Source: Rhodobacter calidifons
GTDB lineage: Bacteria; Pseudomonadota; Alphaproteobacteria; Rhodobacterales; Rhodobacteraceae
Length of the DNA: 64,000 nucleotides
Assembly (NCBI RefSeq): GCF_011174775.1
Contig: NZ_JAANHS010000006.1
Location: 186,001 to 250,000 of the forward strand
Direction: 5' to 3'
Of the stretch, positions 16,184 to 25,482 are shown in pieces (position 1 is the stretch's first letter; the number at the start of each line of letters is the position of its first letter). The translations under genes and the position numbers were made by a program. The notes beneath the pieces are model-generated. The model had not been told where the DNA came from. It did not search any database and saw only the letters and a list, made by a program, of their open reading frames with translations.

Positions 16184-16659
16184 TCAGAGGAATTTCTGCA
16201 TGAGCACAAGGTCCATGTAGCGGCCGAACTTGCAGCCCGCCCGGGGGACCGTGGCGATATGGCGATAGCCCATGCGGGCGTGGAAGGCCTGGCCATCCGG
16301 GTTTTCGCCCGAGATGCCGGCGATCATCTGATGCGCCCCGCCGGTGCGGGCGTGATCCTCGATGGCGGTCAGGAGCGCCCGGCCCGTGCCGCGGCGTGGC
16401 GCGTCTGGCACCAGCGAGATTGAATGTTCCATGCAGGTCCCCCGGCCCGGAAATGGCCATAGCTGGCCTGGCCGATGACGCGGCCCGCCTCCTCGGCGAC
16501 CAGGAAGGCATGGCCCGCCGCCGCCTTTTCGGCGATCATCGCCAGGATGTCGGCCTCGGTCCTGGGAACCGGGTTGAAGGTGACGGCGCTGTGGAGGATC
16601 CAGTGGTTCAACAGCGCCGCAAGCGCGGGGGCGTCCTCGGCCCGGGCGGGGCGGATCAT
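16184..16659 (-). pseudogene. GNAT N-acetyltransferase, frameshifted
   Basis: The frame from ATG 16659 encodes the N-terminal half of a phosphinothricin-acetyltransferase-like GNAT protein (MIRPARAEDAPALAALLNHW to GQASYGHFRAG). The acetyl-CoA-binding half (MEHSISLVPDAPRRGTGRAL to the C-terminal DLVLMQKFL) is in another frame ending at 16184. The break is at about 16430-16445, next to a run of five G on the coding strand. A few residues normally between FRAG and MEHS are also missing, so a small deletion rather than a single-base error is likely. The start overlaps the upstream VOC stop (ATGA). Without the second half the protein should be inactive. Confidence 0.7.
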
Positions 16660-17267
16660 GTCAGGACACGCGGGCCGTTCGGGGTGGAGAAGGTCGCGCG
16701 AAGGGCGTGGCAGGGGCCGCGTTCCACGACGACGCGCGGGTCGGACAGCCGCGACAGCGCGGCCCGCAGCGCGTCGGCCTGTGGATGGGTGATCTCCAGC
16801 CCGGTCAGGCGGATGCCATGGTCGCGCAGCGCGCGCGCCGGGTGCAGCGTGCCCTGCCACTGGATGAAGGCGGGGTGGCAGTCGTCGAAGGGCAGGCGTC
16901 CGCTGGCGGGCACGGCAAAGCGCCAGCGGTAATCGCCGCGCGACAGGTCGGTCGCGGTGCCGGTGCCGGGCGGGGCGGCGGCAAGGGCGGCGTCGAGGTC
17001 GTCGGTGCGGCAGATCCAGTTCGTCAGGCGCGGGGCGCCGCGAAAGCGGTCGAGGTCGAACCAGCGGGGATGCGCGGGGGGCGGGGCCGCGGGGTCGATG
17101 GCGATGACTTCAAGGTAGAGATCGCCCAGCGACAGCAGCCGGTTGTGCGTGCCCATCTGCGGATGCCTGCCGCCGCCCGCAAGCGGCGCCCCGAGGGCCA
17201 TTTCGACCCAGGCCGCGCCCGCCTCCAGCGTTTCGGCCGAGACGGCCAGATGGTCCAGCGCCAGCAT
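16656..17267 (-). CDS. VOC-superfamily protein (glyoxalase-like domain)
   Basis: The 203-residue protein begins MLALDHLAVSAETLEAGAAW and has the paired beta-alpha-beta-beta-beta modules of the glyoxalase-like (Glyoxalase_3) family. Metal-site candidates include His6 and Glu53 (YLEVIAID). Such proteins isomerise or hydrolyse small molecules, but the substrate cannot be predicted. Its start overlaps the stop of the exopolyphosphatase gene and its stop overlaps the GNAT start, so three genes form one coupled unit. Confidence 0.8.
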   Translation of the reverse strand: MLALDHLAVSAETLEAGAAWVEMALGAPLAGGGRHPQMGTHNRLLSLGDLYLEVIAIDPAAPPPAHPRWFDLDRFRGAPRLTNWICRTDDLDAALAAAPPGTGTATDLSRGDYRWRFAVPASGRLPFDDCHPAFIQWQGTLHPARALRDHGIRLTGLEITHPQADALRAALSRLSDPRVVVERGPCHALRATFSTPNGPRVLT

Positions 17268-18838
17268 CAGCCCTCGGCCTTCGCTTCGACCCTGGTCTGC
17301 GCCTTCAGCGCCAGGGCAAGGGCTGCGAACCTCGCCTTCGCGACTTCGCCGAACAGCCCGACCCCGTCTTCGGTCAGCGCCAGGGTCAGAAGGCGTTTCT
17401 TGGGGTTCCAGCGGAGTTCGCCCGCCTTGGAGGGATCGCCGATCGAGAACATGGCGCCGAAGCGCATGGCCTTGCCCAGGGCCTCGGCTTCCTGGATGTC
17501 CTGTTCGGAAAGCAGTCGGAACAGGGGTTCCATCCGGCTGCCCGCGCGGTTGTTCTTGTAGCGGTGCAGAAGGGCGAGGCCAAGGAACACCCTGCCGGGA
17601 TGGTCGAGCCCGCCGAGATTGGCGCGGGTCGCGTTGTCGAAACAGGCCTCGGCCCGGTAATCGGGGTGGGCGCGCCAGGTGGTGTCGTGCAGCAGGCAGG
17701 CGGCCTTGATCAGGCGCAGCCGCTCTTCCGTGGCGCCCTTGAACAGGGGTTCGAGGAAGGCGAACAGCTTCTTGCCGAAGCCGGGGATGCGGGCCTGGGT
17801 CAGTTCGGTCATCCGCGCCGCCTCGATCAGCGGATCGCGGGCGCGCAGTTTTTCCGGCATCTGTTCGTAGAGCAGGCCCTCGCGGATGCCATAGGCCGAG
17901 ACGTCGATTTCCGAGGGTTTCAGGATGCGGATGATCTCGCGCAGGACTTCGCAGGCCAGGGGCACCAGTTCCATCCGTTCGGCCGAGGTGCCGGTGCGGC
18001 CGCGCAGCGCCGGAAGGTCGGTGGTGCGCAGCCAGTCAAGCGTGGCCATCAGGTTGTCGGGCGTCATGCGGTATTCGTGCAGGACGGTCAGGGGGTAGTT
18101 GCGCCGCTCCATGTCCAGCCGGGCGATGACCCGCCAGCTGCCGCCGACCAGGTAGATGCGGTCGTTGTCGGGCCGGATCTCCCGTGCGGCGGCTTCGAGA
18201 ATGGCATCGATGTGCGCCTTGCGCTTCTTCGGGTCGGCAGAGACCTGTTGCAGGCGGAAAGGGCCAAGCGGCGTCGAGACGCGCCGGCCCACCTTTCCGT
18301 CACCGATCCGCGCCAGTTCCATCGAGTTGCCGCCGATGTCGCAGACGATGCCCTTGGCGCCGGGCCAGCCGAGCAGGACGCCCTGGGCCGAAAGCCGCGC
18401 CTCCTCGGCGCCGTCGATGACGTGAAGCCGCAGGCCGGTCTCGCGCAGGACCTGGGCCTGGAATTCGGGGCCGTCCGCGGCCTCGCGGGTGGCGGCGGTG
18501 GCGACGACGGTGAAGGGCGAGATGTCCATCCCGCGCGCCAGCAGCGAGAAGCGTTTCAGCGCGGCAAGGGCGCGGACCTTGCCTTCGGGGTTCAGCCGGC
18601 CGGTCTGGGCCAGGCCCTTGCCCAGGCCGCACATGATCTTTTCGTTGTAGAAATAGGCGGGGCTGCGGGCGGCGCCGTCAAAGACCACCATCCGGACCGA
18701 ATTCGAGCCGACATCGACCACGCCGACGCGGGACAGGGCACGGGCGGACGGGTCGTCGAACAGCGGCTTGCCGAAGGGCCCCCAATCGCCTGCGTCGTCG
18801 TCGTCATCGGACTGGGGGGCAGGTCCGTCTGCGGCCAT
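17267..18838 (-). CDS. ppx: Exopolyphosphatase / guanosine pentaphosphatase (Ppx/GppA family)
   Basis: The 523-residue protein has the actin-like ATPase fold of the Ppx/GppA family: VGVVDVGSNSVRMVVFD near residue 38, TAATREAADG near 115, and the second phosphate loop CDIGGNSMEL near 165. A C-terminal HD-like helical region follows (about 320-520). It should remove terminal phosphates from polyphosphate or pppGpp, linking it to phosphate storage and the stringent response. The first 35 residues are acidic and variable (SDDDDDAGD). It is the promoter-proximal member of a coupled ppx-VOC-GNAT unit. Confidence 0.92.
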   Translation of the reverse strand: MAADGPAPQSDDDDDAGDWGPFGKPLFDDPSARALSRVGVVDVGSNSVRMVVFDGAARSPAYFYNEKIMCGLGKGLAQTGRLNPEGKVRALAALKRFSLLARGMDISPFTVVATAATREAADGPEFQAQVLRETGLRLHVIDGAEEARLSAQGVLLGWPGAKGIVCDIGGNSMELARIGDGKVGRRVSTPLGPFRLQQVSADPKKRKAHIDAILEAAAREIRPDNDRIYLVGGSWRVIARLDMERRNYPLTVLHEYRMTPDNLMATLDWLRTTDLPALRGRTGTSAERMELVPLACEVLREIIRILKPSEIDVSAYGIREGLLYEQMPEKLRARDPLIEAARMTELTQARIPGFGKKLFAFLEPLFKGATEERLRLIKAACLLHDTTWRAHPDYRAEACFDNATRANLGGLDHPGRVFLGLALLHRYKNNRAGSRMEPLFRLLSEQDIQEAEALGKAMRFGAMFSIGDPSKAGELRWNPKKRLLTLALTEDGVGLFGEVAKARFAALALALKAQTRVEAKAEG

Positions 18839-18912
18839 GGAAGAATCCTCCGGGGTCGTGCGGCGGTATGGTGGCGGGGCGGCGGGAAGGGGTCAACCGG
18901 CCGGGGGGCCAA

Positions 18913-18951
18913 AACTCTTCGAAGAGTTCTGCAAATTCCTTCGAAGGAATT
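18913..18951. repeat. Paired palindrome element, copy 2
   Basis: AACTCTTCGAAGAGTT (18913-18928) is followed by AATTCCTTCGAAGGAATT (18934-18951), both perfect palindromes centred on TTCGAA. It lies just downstream of the small acidic-protein gene and upstream of ppx, both on the minus strand, so it probably ends the former transcript. Confidence 0.75.
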
Positions 18952-18963
18952 CGGCCCCTTGGC

Positions 18964-19179
18964 CTAGCGTTTCTTCGGCTTGCTGCCGCCCGCGCCCATG
19001 GCGCGCGCGGCTTCGGCTGCGGCGCGCAGTTCCTCGGCGATCTCCTCGGCTTCCTCGGGGTCGAAGTCCAGCGGCAGGTCGATCCCGCCATCGGCCTCGA
19101 TGTAGATGCGCACCATGCCGGCATCGGTGGGGCCGATCTGAAGGTTGGCGGCGATGTCACTGGGGGAGTTGATGCCCAT
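18964..19179 (-). CDS. Small acidic conserved protein (DUF6324-like)
   Basis: The 71-residue protein starts MGINSPSDIAANLQIGPTDA and has an acidic helical middle (DFDPEEAEEIAEELRAAAEA) and a basic tail (SKPKKR). I recognise it as a short protein conserved across Rhodobacterales, probably DUF6324, of unknown function. It has its own start with GGGGGAG upstream and is followed by a palindrome pair, so it looks monocistronic. The next feature upstream is the tRNA-His gene on the other strand. Confidence 0.75.
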   Translation of the reverse strand: MGINSPSDIAANLQIGPTDAGMVRIYIEADGGIDLPLDFDPEEAEEIAEELRAAAEAARAMGAGGSKPKKR

Positions 19180-19288
19180 GGGTATGCTCCGGCTTTGCCG
19201 TTCGGGTAACGGGCGGCGCGGCGGGGCGCAAGGAAAAACGTCGCGTCAGAGCGGAGGCGGCCGCCGTCGCGGCCGCATGTATTGGCGC

Positions 19289-19317
19289 TTGCATTCGGTG
19301 GGGAGCGGGGCTAAATC
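19289..19317 (+). promoter_or_regulatory. Promoter of tRNA-His
   Basis: TTGCAT (19289-19294) and TAAATC (19312-19317) are separated by 17 bases. The -10 box ends 11 bases before the mature tRNA start, giving a very short 5' leader. Confidence 0.6.
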
Positions 19318-19328
19318 GCGGCCCGAGT

Positions 19329-19405
19329 GCCGCCTTAGCTCAGTTGGTTAGAGCACCAGATTGTGGATCTGGGGGTCCCCCGTTCGAGCCGGGGAGGCGG
19401 TACCA
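19329..19405 (+). tRNA. tRNA-His (anticodon GTG)
   Basis: The 77-base gene folds into a standard cloverleaf: acceptor GCCGCCT with AGGCGGT, D-arm GCTCAGTTGGTTAGAGC, anticodon arm CCAGA-TTGTGGA-TCTGG and T-arm CCCCG-TTCGAGC-CGGGG. The anticodon GTG reads histidine codons. CCA is encoded. The base before the acceptor is T rather than the G-1 typical of tRNA-His, which agrees with the known lack of encoded G-1 in many alphaproteobacteria. Confidence 0.97.
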
Positions 19406-19412
19406 TCTTCCG

Positions 19413-19442
19413 GAAGGCCCGGGCCGCAAGGTCCGGGCCTTC
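19413..19442 (+). terminator. Terminator hairpin after tRNA-His
   Basis: GAAGGCCCGG and CCGGGCCTTC form a perfect 10-bp stem with a 10-base loop eight bases after the tRNA. No long U-tract follows. Confidence 0.65.
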
Positions 19443-19557
19443 TGCATCCGGCCCGCGCAAGTGCCCGAGCGAGTGCCCGCGCAAGCGATTGACAGCCGAC
19501 CCGGGTCGGCCCAGAAGCGGGCCCTGTCGCATCTTTCCCTTCCGGAGGCTGCCGCGC

Positions 19558-20577
19558 GTGACCTGCACCCGTCTGGACCCGCCGCCTGGCCAGGCACCCG
19601 TCATCATCCCGCGCGGGGTGGCGCATGTCCGGCTGGAGGGGCCGGTCGTCACGCGGGAGTTCGCCTTTCTGGTGCTGCCGCGGTTCACGCTTCTGGCCTT
19701 CAGTTCGGCCATCGAACCGTTGCGCATCGCCAACCAGCTGACGCAGCAGCCGCTGTATCGCTATCGTCTGGTCAGCATGGATGGCCAGCCGGTCGAAAGT
19801 TCCTCGGGCGTGCGGGTCGAGGTCGATCATGGGCTGGAGCCCCTGAGCCGGGAGACGACGGCGATCGTCTGTTCGGGCACCGATGCCAGCCAGGCGGCGG
19901 ACAAGCGGGTGCTTGCCTGGCTGCGCGACCATGCCCGGCGGGGCGGCGGGCTGGGGGCGGTCTGCACCGGGGCCTATACACTGGCCCGCGCGGGGCTTCT
20001 GGGCGACGACACTCCGGCCGTCCACTGGGAGAACCGTCCGGCCTTCCGCGAACTGTTCGATGTCGAGCCGCTGGAGCAGATCTATGTCATCGGGCGCAAG
20101 CATTTCTCTTGCGCGGGGGGCGAGGCCGGGGTGGACCTGATGCTGGCGCTGATCGCCCGCGACCATGGGCAGAAGCTGGCCGATGCGGTGGCCGAGATGT
20201 GCCTGCACTCGCGCCGGCGCGAGGCGAGTGCGACGCAGAAGAAGGTCTATCCCGCGCCGATGCTGGCCCGGCATCCGGCGGTGGCACGGGTGATCGCGGC
20301 GATGCAGGCGAACATTGCGACGCCGCTGGACCGCGAGGCGCTGGCCCGCGTCTTTGGCCGGTCGCCCCGGCATCTGGAGCGGATCTTCCGGGCCGTCGTG
20401 CAGGAGACGCCGAAAAGCTATTATCTGGGCCTGCGGTTGCAGGAGGCGCGCGACCTCTTGTCGGACACCACGCTGTCGATCCTGGAAGTGGCGATGGCGA
20501 CGGGGTTCAATTCGCGGTCCAGTTTTTCAAAGGCCTATCGGAAGCGGTTCGGCCAGAGCCCGTCCCGGACGCGCTGA
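19558..20577 (+). CDS. GlxA/CdhR-type AraC-family transcriptional regulator
   Basis: The 339-residue protein has an N-terminal DJ-1/PfpI-like (class I amidotransferase fold) domain, about residues 30-200, with the elbow CTGAYTLARAGLL. A C-terminal AraC-type pair of helix-turn-helix motifs (about 240-335) contains RSPRHLERIFR and EVAMATGFNSRSSFSKAYRK. This architecture is typical of regulators of choline, carnitine or betaine catabolism, but no such genes are adjacent. I chose GTG 19558 because GGAGG stands ten bases upstream and homologous sequence begins there; the frame extends back through the tRNA gene, which is certainly non-coding. Confidence 0.88.
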   Translation: MTCTRLDPPPGQAPVIIPRGVAHVRLEGPVVTREFAFLVLPRFTLLAFSSAIEPLRIANQLTQQPLYRYRLVSMDGQPVESSSGVRVEVDHGLEPLSRETTAIVCSGTDASQAADKRVLAWLRDHARRGGGLGAVCTGAYTLARAGLLGDDTPAVHWENRPAFRELFDVEPLEQIYVIGRKHFSCAGGEAGVDLMLALIARDHGQKLADAVAEMCLHSRRREASATQKKVYPAPMLARHPAVARVIAAMQANIATPLDREALARVFGRSPRHLERIFRAVVQETPKSYYLGLRLQEARDLLSDTTLSILEVAMATGFNSRSSFSKAYRKRFGQSPSRTR

Positions 20578-20652
20578 CCTCGGCGCGGTGCCGGGCTTCA
20601 CCCTGCCGGGAGGCGGGGCTAAGCTGCCCGCCCCTGACCGACGAGGATTCGC

Positions 20653-22950
20653 ATGAGCCCGACCCGCATCCCCAGCCTGATCGCCGCCGAGATCGGCGCC
20701 ACGCCCCAGCAGGTCAGCGCGGCGGTGGCGCTTCTGGACGGGGGGGCCACGGTGCCCTTCATCGCGCGCTATCGCAAGGAGGTGACGGGGGGGCTGGACG
20801 ACAGCCAGCTGCGCCGGCTGGAGGAGCGGCTGGGCTATCTGCGCGAGCTGGAGGCGCGGCGGGCGGCGATTGCCGAAGCGATCACGTCGCAGGGCAAGAT
20901 GACGGAAGACCTCGCGCGGGCGATTGCCGGGGCGGCGACGAAGGCCGAGCTTGAGGACATCTATCTGCCCTACAAGCCCAAGCGCCGGACCAGGGCGATG
21001 ATCGCGCGCGAGGCGGGGTTGCAGGGGCTGCTGGATGCGATCCTGGCCGACCGTTCGGCGGACCCTCTGCTGCTGGCGGGCGGGTTCGTCTCGGAGGGGT
21101 TCCCGGATGCGAAGGCTGCGCTGGAGGGCGCACGGGACATCCTGGCCGAGGGGCTGAGCGAGGATGCCTCGCTGCTGGGGCGCCTGCGCGACCACATGCG
21201 CAAGGTGGGCCGGCTGGTGGCGAAGGTGGTGCCGGGGAAAGAGGCGGCGGGGGCGAAGTTCGCGGATTACTTCGCGCATGCCGAGGAGTTCTCGCGCGTG
21301 CCGAGCCACCGGGCGCTGGCGATGTTCCGGGGGCGGAACGAGGAGGTGCTGACCCTGGACCTGGAGGTCGATGCCGAGGCGCCGCGCGGGGAAAGCCCGG
21401 CGGAACGCGCCTGCGGGGCGGCGGTCGGTGCAGGGGGCTCTGGTCCGGGCGACAAATGGCTGCGCGAGGCGGCGGCCTGGGCCTGGCGGGTGAAGATCCG
21501 CACCAGCCTGACGCTGGACCTGATGGCGGAGCTGCGCGAGGCGGCCGAGGCCGAGGCGATCCGGGTTTTCGCGCGGAACCTCAAGGACTTGCTTCTGGCC
21601 GCGCCTGCCGGGGGGAAGGCCACGATGGGGCTTGACCCCGGCATCCGCACGGGCGTGAAGGTCGCGGTGGTGGATGCGACGGGGAAGGTCGTGGCGACGG
21701 ATACGGTCTATCCGTTCCAGCCGAAGATGGATGTGAAGGGCGCTCAGGTGGCGCTGGCCCGGCTGATCGGCCAGCATGGGGTGAAGCTGATCGCCATCGG
21801 CAACGGCACCGCCAGCCGCGAGACGGAAAAGCTGGTGGCCGATCTGCTGTCGGTGCTGCCGGGGCCGGAGAAGCCGGTGAAGGTGGTGGTCTCGGAGGCC
21901 GGGGCAAGCGTCTATTCGGCCTCGGAACTGGCGGCGAAGGAGTTTCCCGATCTGGACGTGTCGTTGCGTGGGGCGGTGTCGATCGCGCGGCGCTTGCAGG
22001 ACCCGCTCGCGGAACTGGTGAAGATCGAGCCGAAGGCGATCGGCGTGGGGCAGTATCAGCATGACGTGGACCAGCACCGGCTGGCGAAATCGCTGGACGC
22101 GGTGGTGGAGGATGCGGTGAACGCGGTGGGGGTGGACCTGAACACTGCCTCGGCGCCCCTGCTGGCGCGGGTCTCGGGCCTGGGGCCGGGGCTGGCCGAG
22201 GCCATTGTGGCGCATCGCGATCAGAACGGTCCTTTTGCGACGCGGAAGGATTTGCTGAAGGTCGCGCGGCTGGGGCCGAAGGCCTTCGAGCAGGCGGCGG
22301 GGTTCCTGCGGATCACCGGGGGGAAGGAGCCGCTGGATGCCTCGTCGGTGCACCCGGAAGCCTATGACGTGGCGCGGAAGATCGTCGCGGCCTGCGGGCG
22401 GGACATCCGCAGCCTGATGGGCGACGGGGCGATGCTGAAGCGGCTGAACCCGGCCGATTTCGTGGATGACCGGTTCGGGTTGCCGACGGTGAAGGACATC
22501 CTGGCGGAACTGGAGAAGCCCGGGCGCGACCCGCGGCCGAGTTTCAGGACGGCGACGTTCACCGACGGAGTGAACGAGATCACCGACCTGAAGCCCGGAA
22601 TGGTGCTGGAGGGCACGGTGACGAATGTCGCGGCCTTCGGCGCCTTCGTGGACATCGGCGTGCATCAGGACGGGCTGGTGCATGTGAGCCAGCTGTCCGA
22701 CAGTTTCGTGAAGGACCCGCATGCGGTGGTGAAGGCAGGGGATGTGGTCAAGGTCCGGGTGGTCGAGGTCGATGTGCCGCGCAAGCGGATCGGGCTGTCG
22801 ATGAAGTCGGACGGCGGGGCATCGGCGCGCGATCAGGCGCGGGAACGGGGGCCAGCGGCGCAGAAGGCCGCGCGGGGGCCGATGCAGGCGGGGCCGCAGG
22901 GCGGGGGGAACGCGTTCGCGGAGGCCCTGAAGGGCAAGTTCGGGCGGTAG
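20653..22950 (+). CDS. tex: Tex-family RNA-binding transcription accessory protein
   Basis: The 765-residue protein shows the full Tex layout: N-terminal Tex domain ([20 protein letters not shown]-like start), YqgF-like nuclease fold (about 325-450, [16 protein letters not shown]), two helix-hairpin-helix segments (about 490-560, [15 protein letters not shown]) and a C-terminal S1 domain (about 645-715, [20 protein letters not shown]). Tex binds nucleic acid and affects transcription and stress survival. A tail of about 45 Gly/Ala/Arg-rich residues follows S1. An insert near residue 255 ([13 protein letters not shown]) is unusually Gly-rich. Identity is firm. Confidence 0.95.
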   Translation: MSPTRIPSLIAAEIGATPQQVSAAVALLDGGATVPFIARYRKEVTGGLDDSQLRRLEERLGYLRELEARRAAIAEAITSQGKMTEDLARAIAGAATKAELEDIYLPYKPKRRTRAMIAREAGLQGLLDAILADRSADPLLLAGGFVSEGFPDAKAALEGARDILAEGLSEDASLLGRLRDHMRKVGRLVAKVVPGKEAAGAKFADYFAHAEEFSRVPSHRALAMFRGRNEEVLTLDLEVDAEAPRGESPAERACGAAVGAGGSGPGDKWLREAAAWAWRVKIRTSLTLDLMAELREAAEAEAIRVFARNLKDLLLAAPAGGKATMGLDPGIRTGVKVAVVDATGKVVATDTVYPFQPKMDVKGAQVALARLIGQHGVKLIAIGNGTASRETEKLVADLLSVLPGPEKPVKVVVSEAGASVYSASELAAKEFPDLDVSLRGAVSIARRLQDPLAELVKIEPKAIGVGQYQHDVDQHRLAKSLDAVVEDAVNAVGVDLNTASAPLLARVSGLGPGLAEAIVAHRDQNGPFATRKDLLKVARLGPKAFEQAAGFLRITGGKEPLDASSVHPEAYDVARKIVAACGRDIRSLMGDGAMLKRLNPADFVDDRFGLPTVKDILAELEKPGRDPRPSFRTATFTDGVNEITDLKPGMVLEGTVTNVAAFGAFVDIGVHQDGLVHVSQLSDSFVKDPHAVVKAGDVVKVRVVEVDVPRKRIGLSMKSDGGASARDQARERGPAAQKAARGPMQAGPQGGGNAFAEALKGKFGR

Positions 22951-22954
22951 GGGC

Positions 22955-22999
22955 CAAAATCCTTCGAAGGATTTTGCAAGACTTTTCGAAAAGTCTTGC
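22955..22999. repeat. Paired palindrome element, copy 3
   Basis: Two perfect palindromes touch: 22955-22976 (arms CAAAATCC, centre TTCGAA) and 22976-22999 (arms GCAAGACT, centre TTTTCGAAAA). It fills most of the 57-base gap between convergent tex and tldD, where it can act as a terminator on either strand. Confidence 0.8.
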
Positions 23000-23007
23000 G
23001 CGCCCGG

Positions 23008-24429
23008 TCAGGCTGCCGCGCCGCCCACGGTCAGGCCCTGGATCAGGAGCGTCGGCTGACCCACGCCCACCGGCACCCATTGCCCCGCCTTGCCGCAATT
23101 GCCGATGCCGGGGTCGAGCGACAGGTCGTTGCCGATGGCGCGGATGCCCTTCAGCGCGGTCGCGCCGTCGCCGATCAGGGTGGCACCCTTCACCGCCTCG
23201 CCCACCACGCCATTGCGCACGCGGTAGGCCTCGGTGCAACTGAACACGAACTTGCCGGAGGTGATGTCCACCTGCCCGCCGCCGAAACCCACGGCATAGA
23301 GGCCGTCCCTGAGGCTGGCCACGATGCCCGCCGGGTCGTCGTTTCCGGCCAGCATGTAGGTGTTGGTCATCCGCGGCATCGGGATATGCGCGAAACTCTC
23401 GCGCCGGCCGTTGCCGGTGGGCGCCACACCCATCAGGCGGGCGTTCTGCCGGTCCTGCATGTAGCCGACCAGGATCCCGTCCTCGATCAGCACGTTCCTG
23501 CCCGAAGGCGTGCCTTCGTCGTCAATGGAGATGCTGCCGCGCCGGTCGGGGATTGTGCCGTCATCAAGGACAGTCACGCCCTTGGAGGCGATCTGTTTCC
23601 CCATCAGGCCAGCGAAGGCCGAGGTTTCCTTGCGGTTGAAGTCGCCCTCCAGCCCATGGCCGATCGCCTCGTGCAACAGGATGCCGGGCCAGCCGGGGCC
23701 AAGGACCACGTCCATCACGCCGGCAGGGGCCTCGACGGCGCCGAGGTTGACGCGGGCGATGCGCAGCGCCTCGGCCAGCATCGGTTTCCAGGTCTCGGGC
23801 GCCATCAGCTGCGCCAGCCCGTGCCGACCGCCCCGGCCCGTGCCGCCGGTCTCGCGGCGGCCGTTCTCCTCGATGATGACGCTGACGTTCAGCCGCGCCA
23901 TGGGGCGGATGTCGGCAAGCCGCGTGCCTTCGGGGCGCAGGATCTCCACCTCTTGCAGGGAAGCCGAGAGCGTGGCCGAGACCTGCACCACGCGGGGGTC
24001 AAGCGCCCGGGCATGGGCGTCGATCTCGCGCAGGGTGTCGATCTTCACCGGGAATGTCGCCTCGGCCATCGGGTCGAGGGCTGCGTAGAGCCGGGTATTG
24101 GTCCCGCGCGGCGGCGCGGCAAGCGTCCCGCCCCCGGCCCCCACGGCAAGACGCGCGGTTTCGGCGGCGCGGGTGAGCGCGGTTTCGCTGATCTCGGTCG
24201 AATGGGCATAACCCGCGACCTCGCCGCGCACCGCGCGCAGGCCGAAGCCCTGCGAGGCGTCGTAGGTCGCCTGGCGGATGCGGCCGTCGTCCAGCACGAT
24301 GGTCTCGGCCCGGCGGCGTTCCAGGAACAGCTCGCCATCATCCGCGCCCGCGGTGGCCGCGCGCAGGGTCGCAAGCGCCTGGGCCGCGTCCAGATGGGTC
24401 TCGAAGGGGCGGAAGGGGGCGTCGGTCAT
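23008..24429 (-). CDS. tldD: Metalloprotease TldD
   Basis: The 473-residue protein carries the zinc site HEAIGHGLEGD near residue 250 (HExxxH) and other TldD landmarks (DDGTIPDRRGS, NTYMLAGNDDP, FVFSCTEAYRV). With TldE/PmbA it degrades unfolded peptides and matures microcins and similar ribosomally made peptides. The partner gene is not in the window. Length is typical and the ATG start at 24429 is unambiguous. Confidence 0.95.
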   Translation of the reverse strand: MTDAPFRPFETHLDAAQALATLRAATAGADDGELFLERRRAETIVLDDGRIRQATYDASQGFGLRAVRGEVAGYAHSTEISETALTRAAETARLAVGAGGGTLAAPPRGTNTRLYAALDPMAEATFPVKIDTLREIDAHARALDPRVVQVSATLSASLQEVEILRPEGTRLADIRPMARLNVSVIIEENGRRETGGTGRGGRHGLAQLMAPETWKPMLAEALRIARVNLGAVEAPAGVMDVVLGPGWPGILLHEAIGHGLEGDFNRKETSAFAGLMGKQIASKGVTVLDDGTIPDRRGSISIDDEGTPSGRNVLIEDGILVGYMQDRQNARLMGVAPTGNGRRESFAHIPMPRMTNTYMLAGNDDPAGIVASLRDGLYAVGFGGGQVDITSGKFVFSCTEAYRVRNGVVGEAVKGATLIGDGATALKGIRAIGNDLSLDPGIGNCGKAGQWVPVGVGQPTLLIQGLTVGGAAA

Positions 24430-24480
24430 GGGGGCCTCGTCAGGTCAGATTTCCAGACATGGGCCGGGGCGCGGCCAGGG

Positions 24481-25299
24481 TCAAGGACCGATGCTGCGGG
24501 CGATGAAATCGGCTTCGATGGCCCAGGTGGCGGGGGAGAAGAGGGCGTCGTGGCCGACGGGGCCAAGCGATCGGAAGGTTTTCGGCTGCGGCGCGAGGTC
24601 ATACAGGCGGCGGCCGTGACCGGCGGGGATGACCTTGTCGGCCTCGCCATGCAGGATCAGCAGCGGCGCGCCGATGCCGGCGATGTGGTCGCGGGTGCGG
24701 AACTGGTCCTTCATCAGCAGGCCCACGGGTGCCCAGGGATAGGCGCTGCGGGCGATGTCGACGGCAGCGGAATAGGGGGCCTCGAGGATCATCGCCCCGA
24801 CCGGGTTCTTCGCGGCCAGCATGACCGCAGGGCCGGTGCCGAGCGATTCCCCCACCACCGCGATGCGCCCGGGGGCGATCCCCAGGTCGCGCAGGTGGTC
24901 GTAGGCGGTCTGCGCGTCCAGCAGCAGCCCCGCCTCGGAGGGCCGCCCGCCCGACCCGCCATAGCCGCGCCAGGAGAGAAAGGCCACGCCGAAGCCCCGG
25001 TCGCGGTAGAAGGCCAGGCGGTCGGCGCGGTCGGCGATCTCGCCGGCATTGCCGTGCAGGAACAGGATGACGGGCGCCCGGGGGTGTTCGGGCCGGGAGA
25101 GCCAGAGGACCAGCCGGGTGCCGTCCGGGGCGGTCAGCGCGACCCGGTCCACGCCCTGAAGGCCGAGGGCCTGGGGCGCGGGGTCGCGGCGGGTCGGGAA
25201 ATACTGGAGGTCGCGCTGAAAGGCGTAGATGCCGGTCAGGGCCGCGCCGTAAAGCAGGCCGAAGGTCACCAGCGTCAGCTTGACGAAACCCAGCATCAT
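24481..25299 (-). CDS. Membrane-anchored alpha/beta hydrolase
   Basis: The 272-residue protein begins with one hydrophobic helix (LVTFGLLYGAALTGIYAF) and then an alpha/beta-hydrolase domain. The oxyanion motif is LFLHGNAGE near residue 80, the nucleophile elbow VGESLGTG (Ser near 146), Asp in LILHGEADKVIP near 220, and a final His in GPVGHDALF near 248. It resembles BEM46/ABHD13-like serine hydrolases, which face the periplasm or membrane surface; the substrate is unknown. The start ATG 25299 was chosen over the longer frame because it directly precedes the membrane helix. Confidence 0.87.
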   Translation of the reverse strand: MMLGFVKLTLVTFGLLYGAALTGIYAFQRDLQYFPTRRDPAPQALGLQGVDRVALTAPDGTRLVLWLSRPEHPRAPVILFLHGNAGEIADRADRLAFYRDRGFGVAFLSWRGYGGSGGRPSEAGLLLDAQTAYDHLRDLGIAPGRIAVVGESLGTGPAVMLAAKNPVGAMILEAPYSAAVDIARSAYPWAPVGLLMKDQFRTRDHIAGIGAPLLILHGEADKVIPAGHGRRLYDLAPQPKTFRSLGPVGHDALFSPATWAIEADFIARSIGP

Positions 25300-25363
25300 G
25301 GCGTCCTGTCCTCTGTGGTGGCGGGTGTTGCGCCGAGGGGGGCGCAGATTTGTCGCAGCGGTT

Positions 25364-25391
25364 TTGCTTGTCGCGGGCAAGCTAATATGGT
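25364..25391 (+). promoter_or_regulatory. Candidate promoter of the cytochrome c oxidase cluster
   Basis: TTGCTT (25364-25369) and TATGGT (25386-25391), spaced 16 bases, lie about 90 bases before the ctaC start. The match to a sigma-70 promoter is fair. Confidence 0.4.
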
Positions 25392-25482
25392 TTGAGGGCC
25401 GTAGGGAACCAACGGGATTCTGGCCTTGACGCCGGGGTCCGGAAAAGCGGCAGCAAGCCGCAACGTGAACGGGAAAAGCGAC

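Noticed and set aside
19363-19557. Upstream extension of the GlxA-type regulator
   Set aside because: It runs through the tRNA-His gene and its terminator; the conserved protein begins at GTG 19558.
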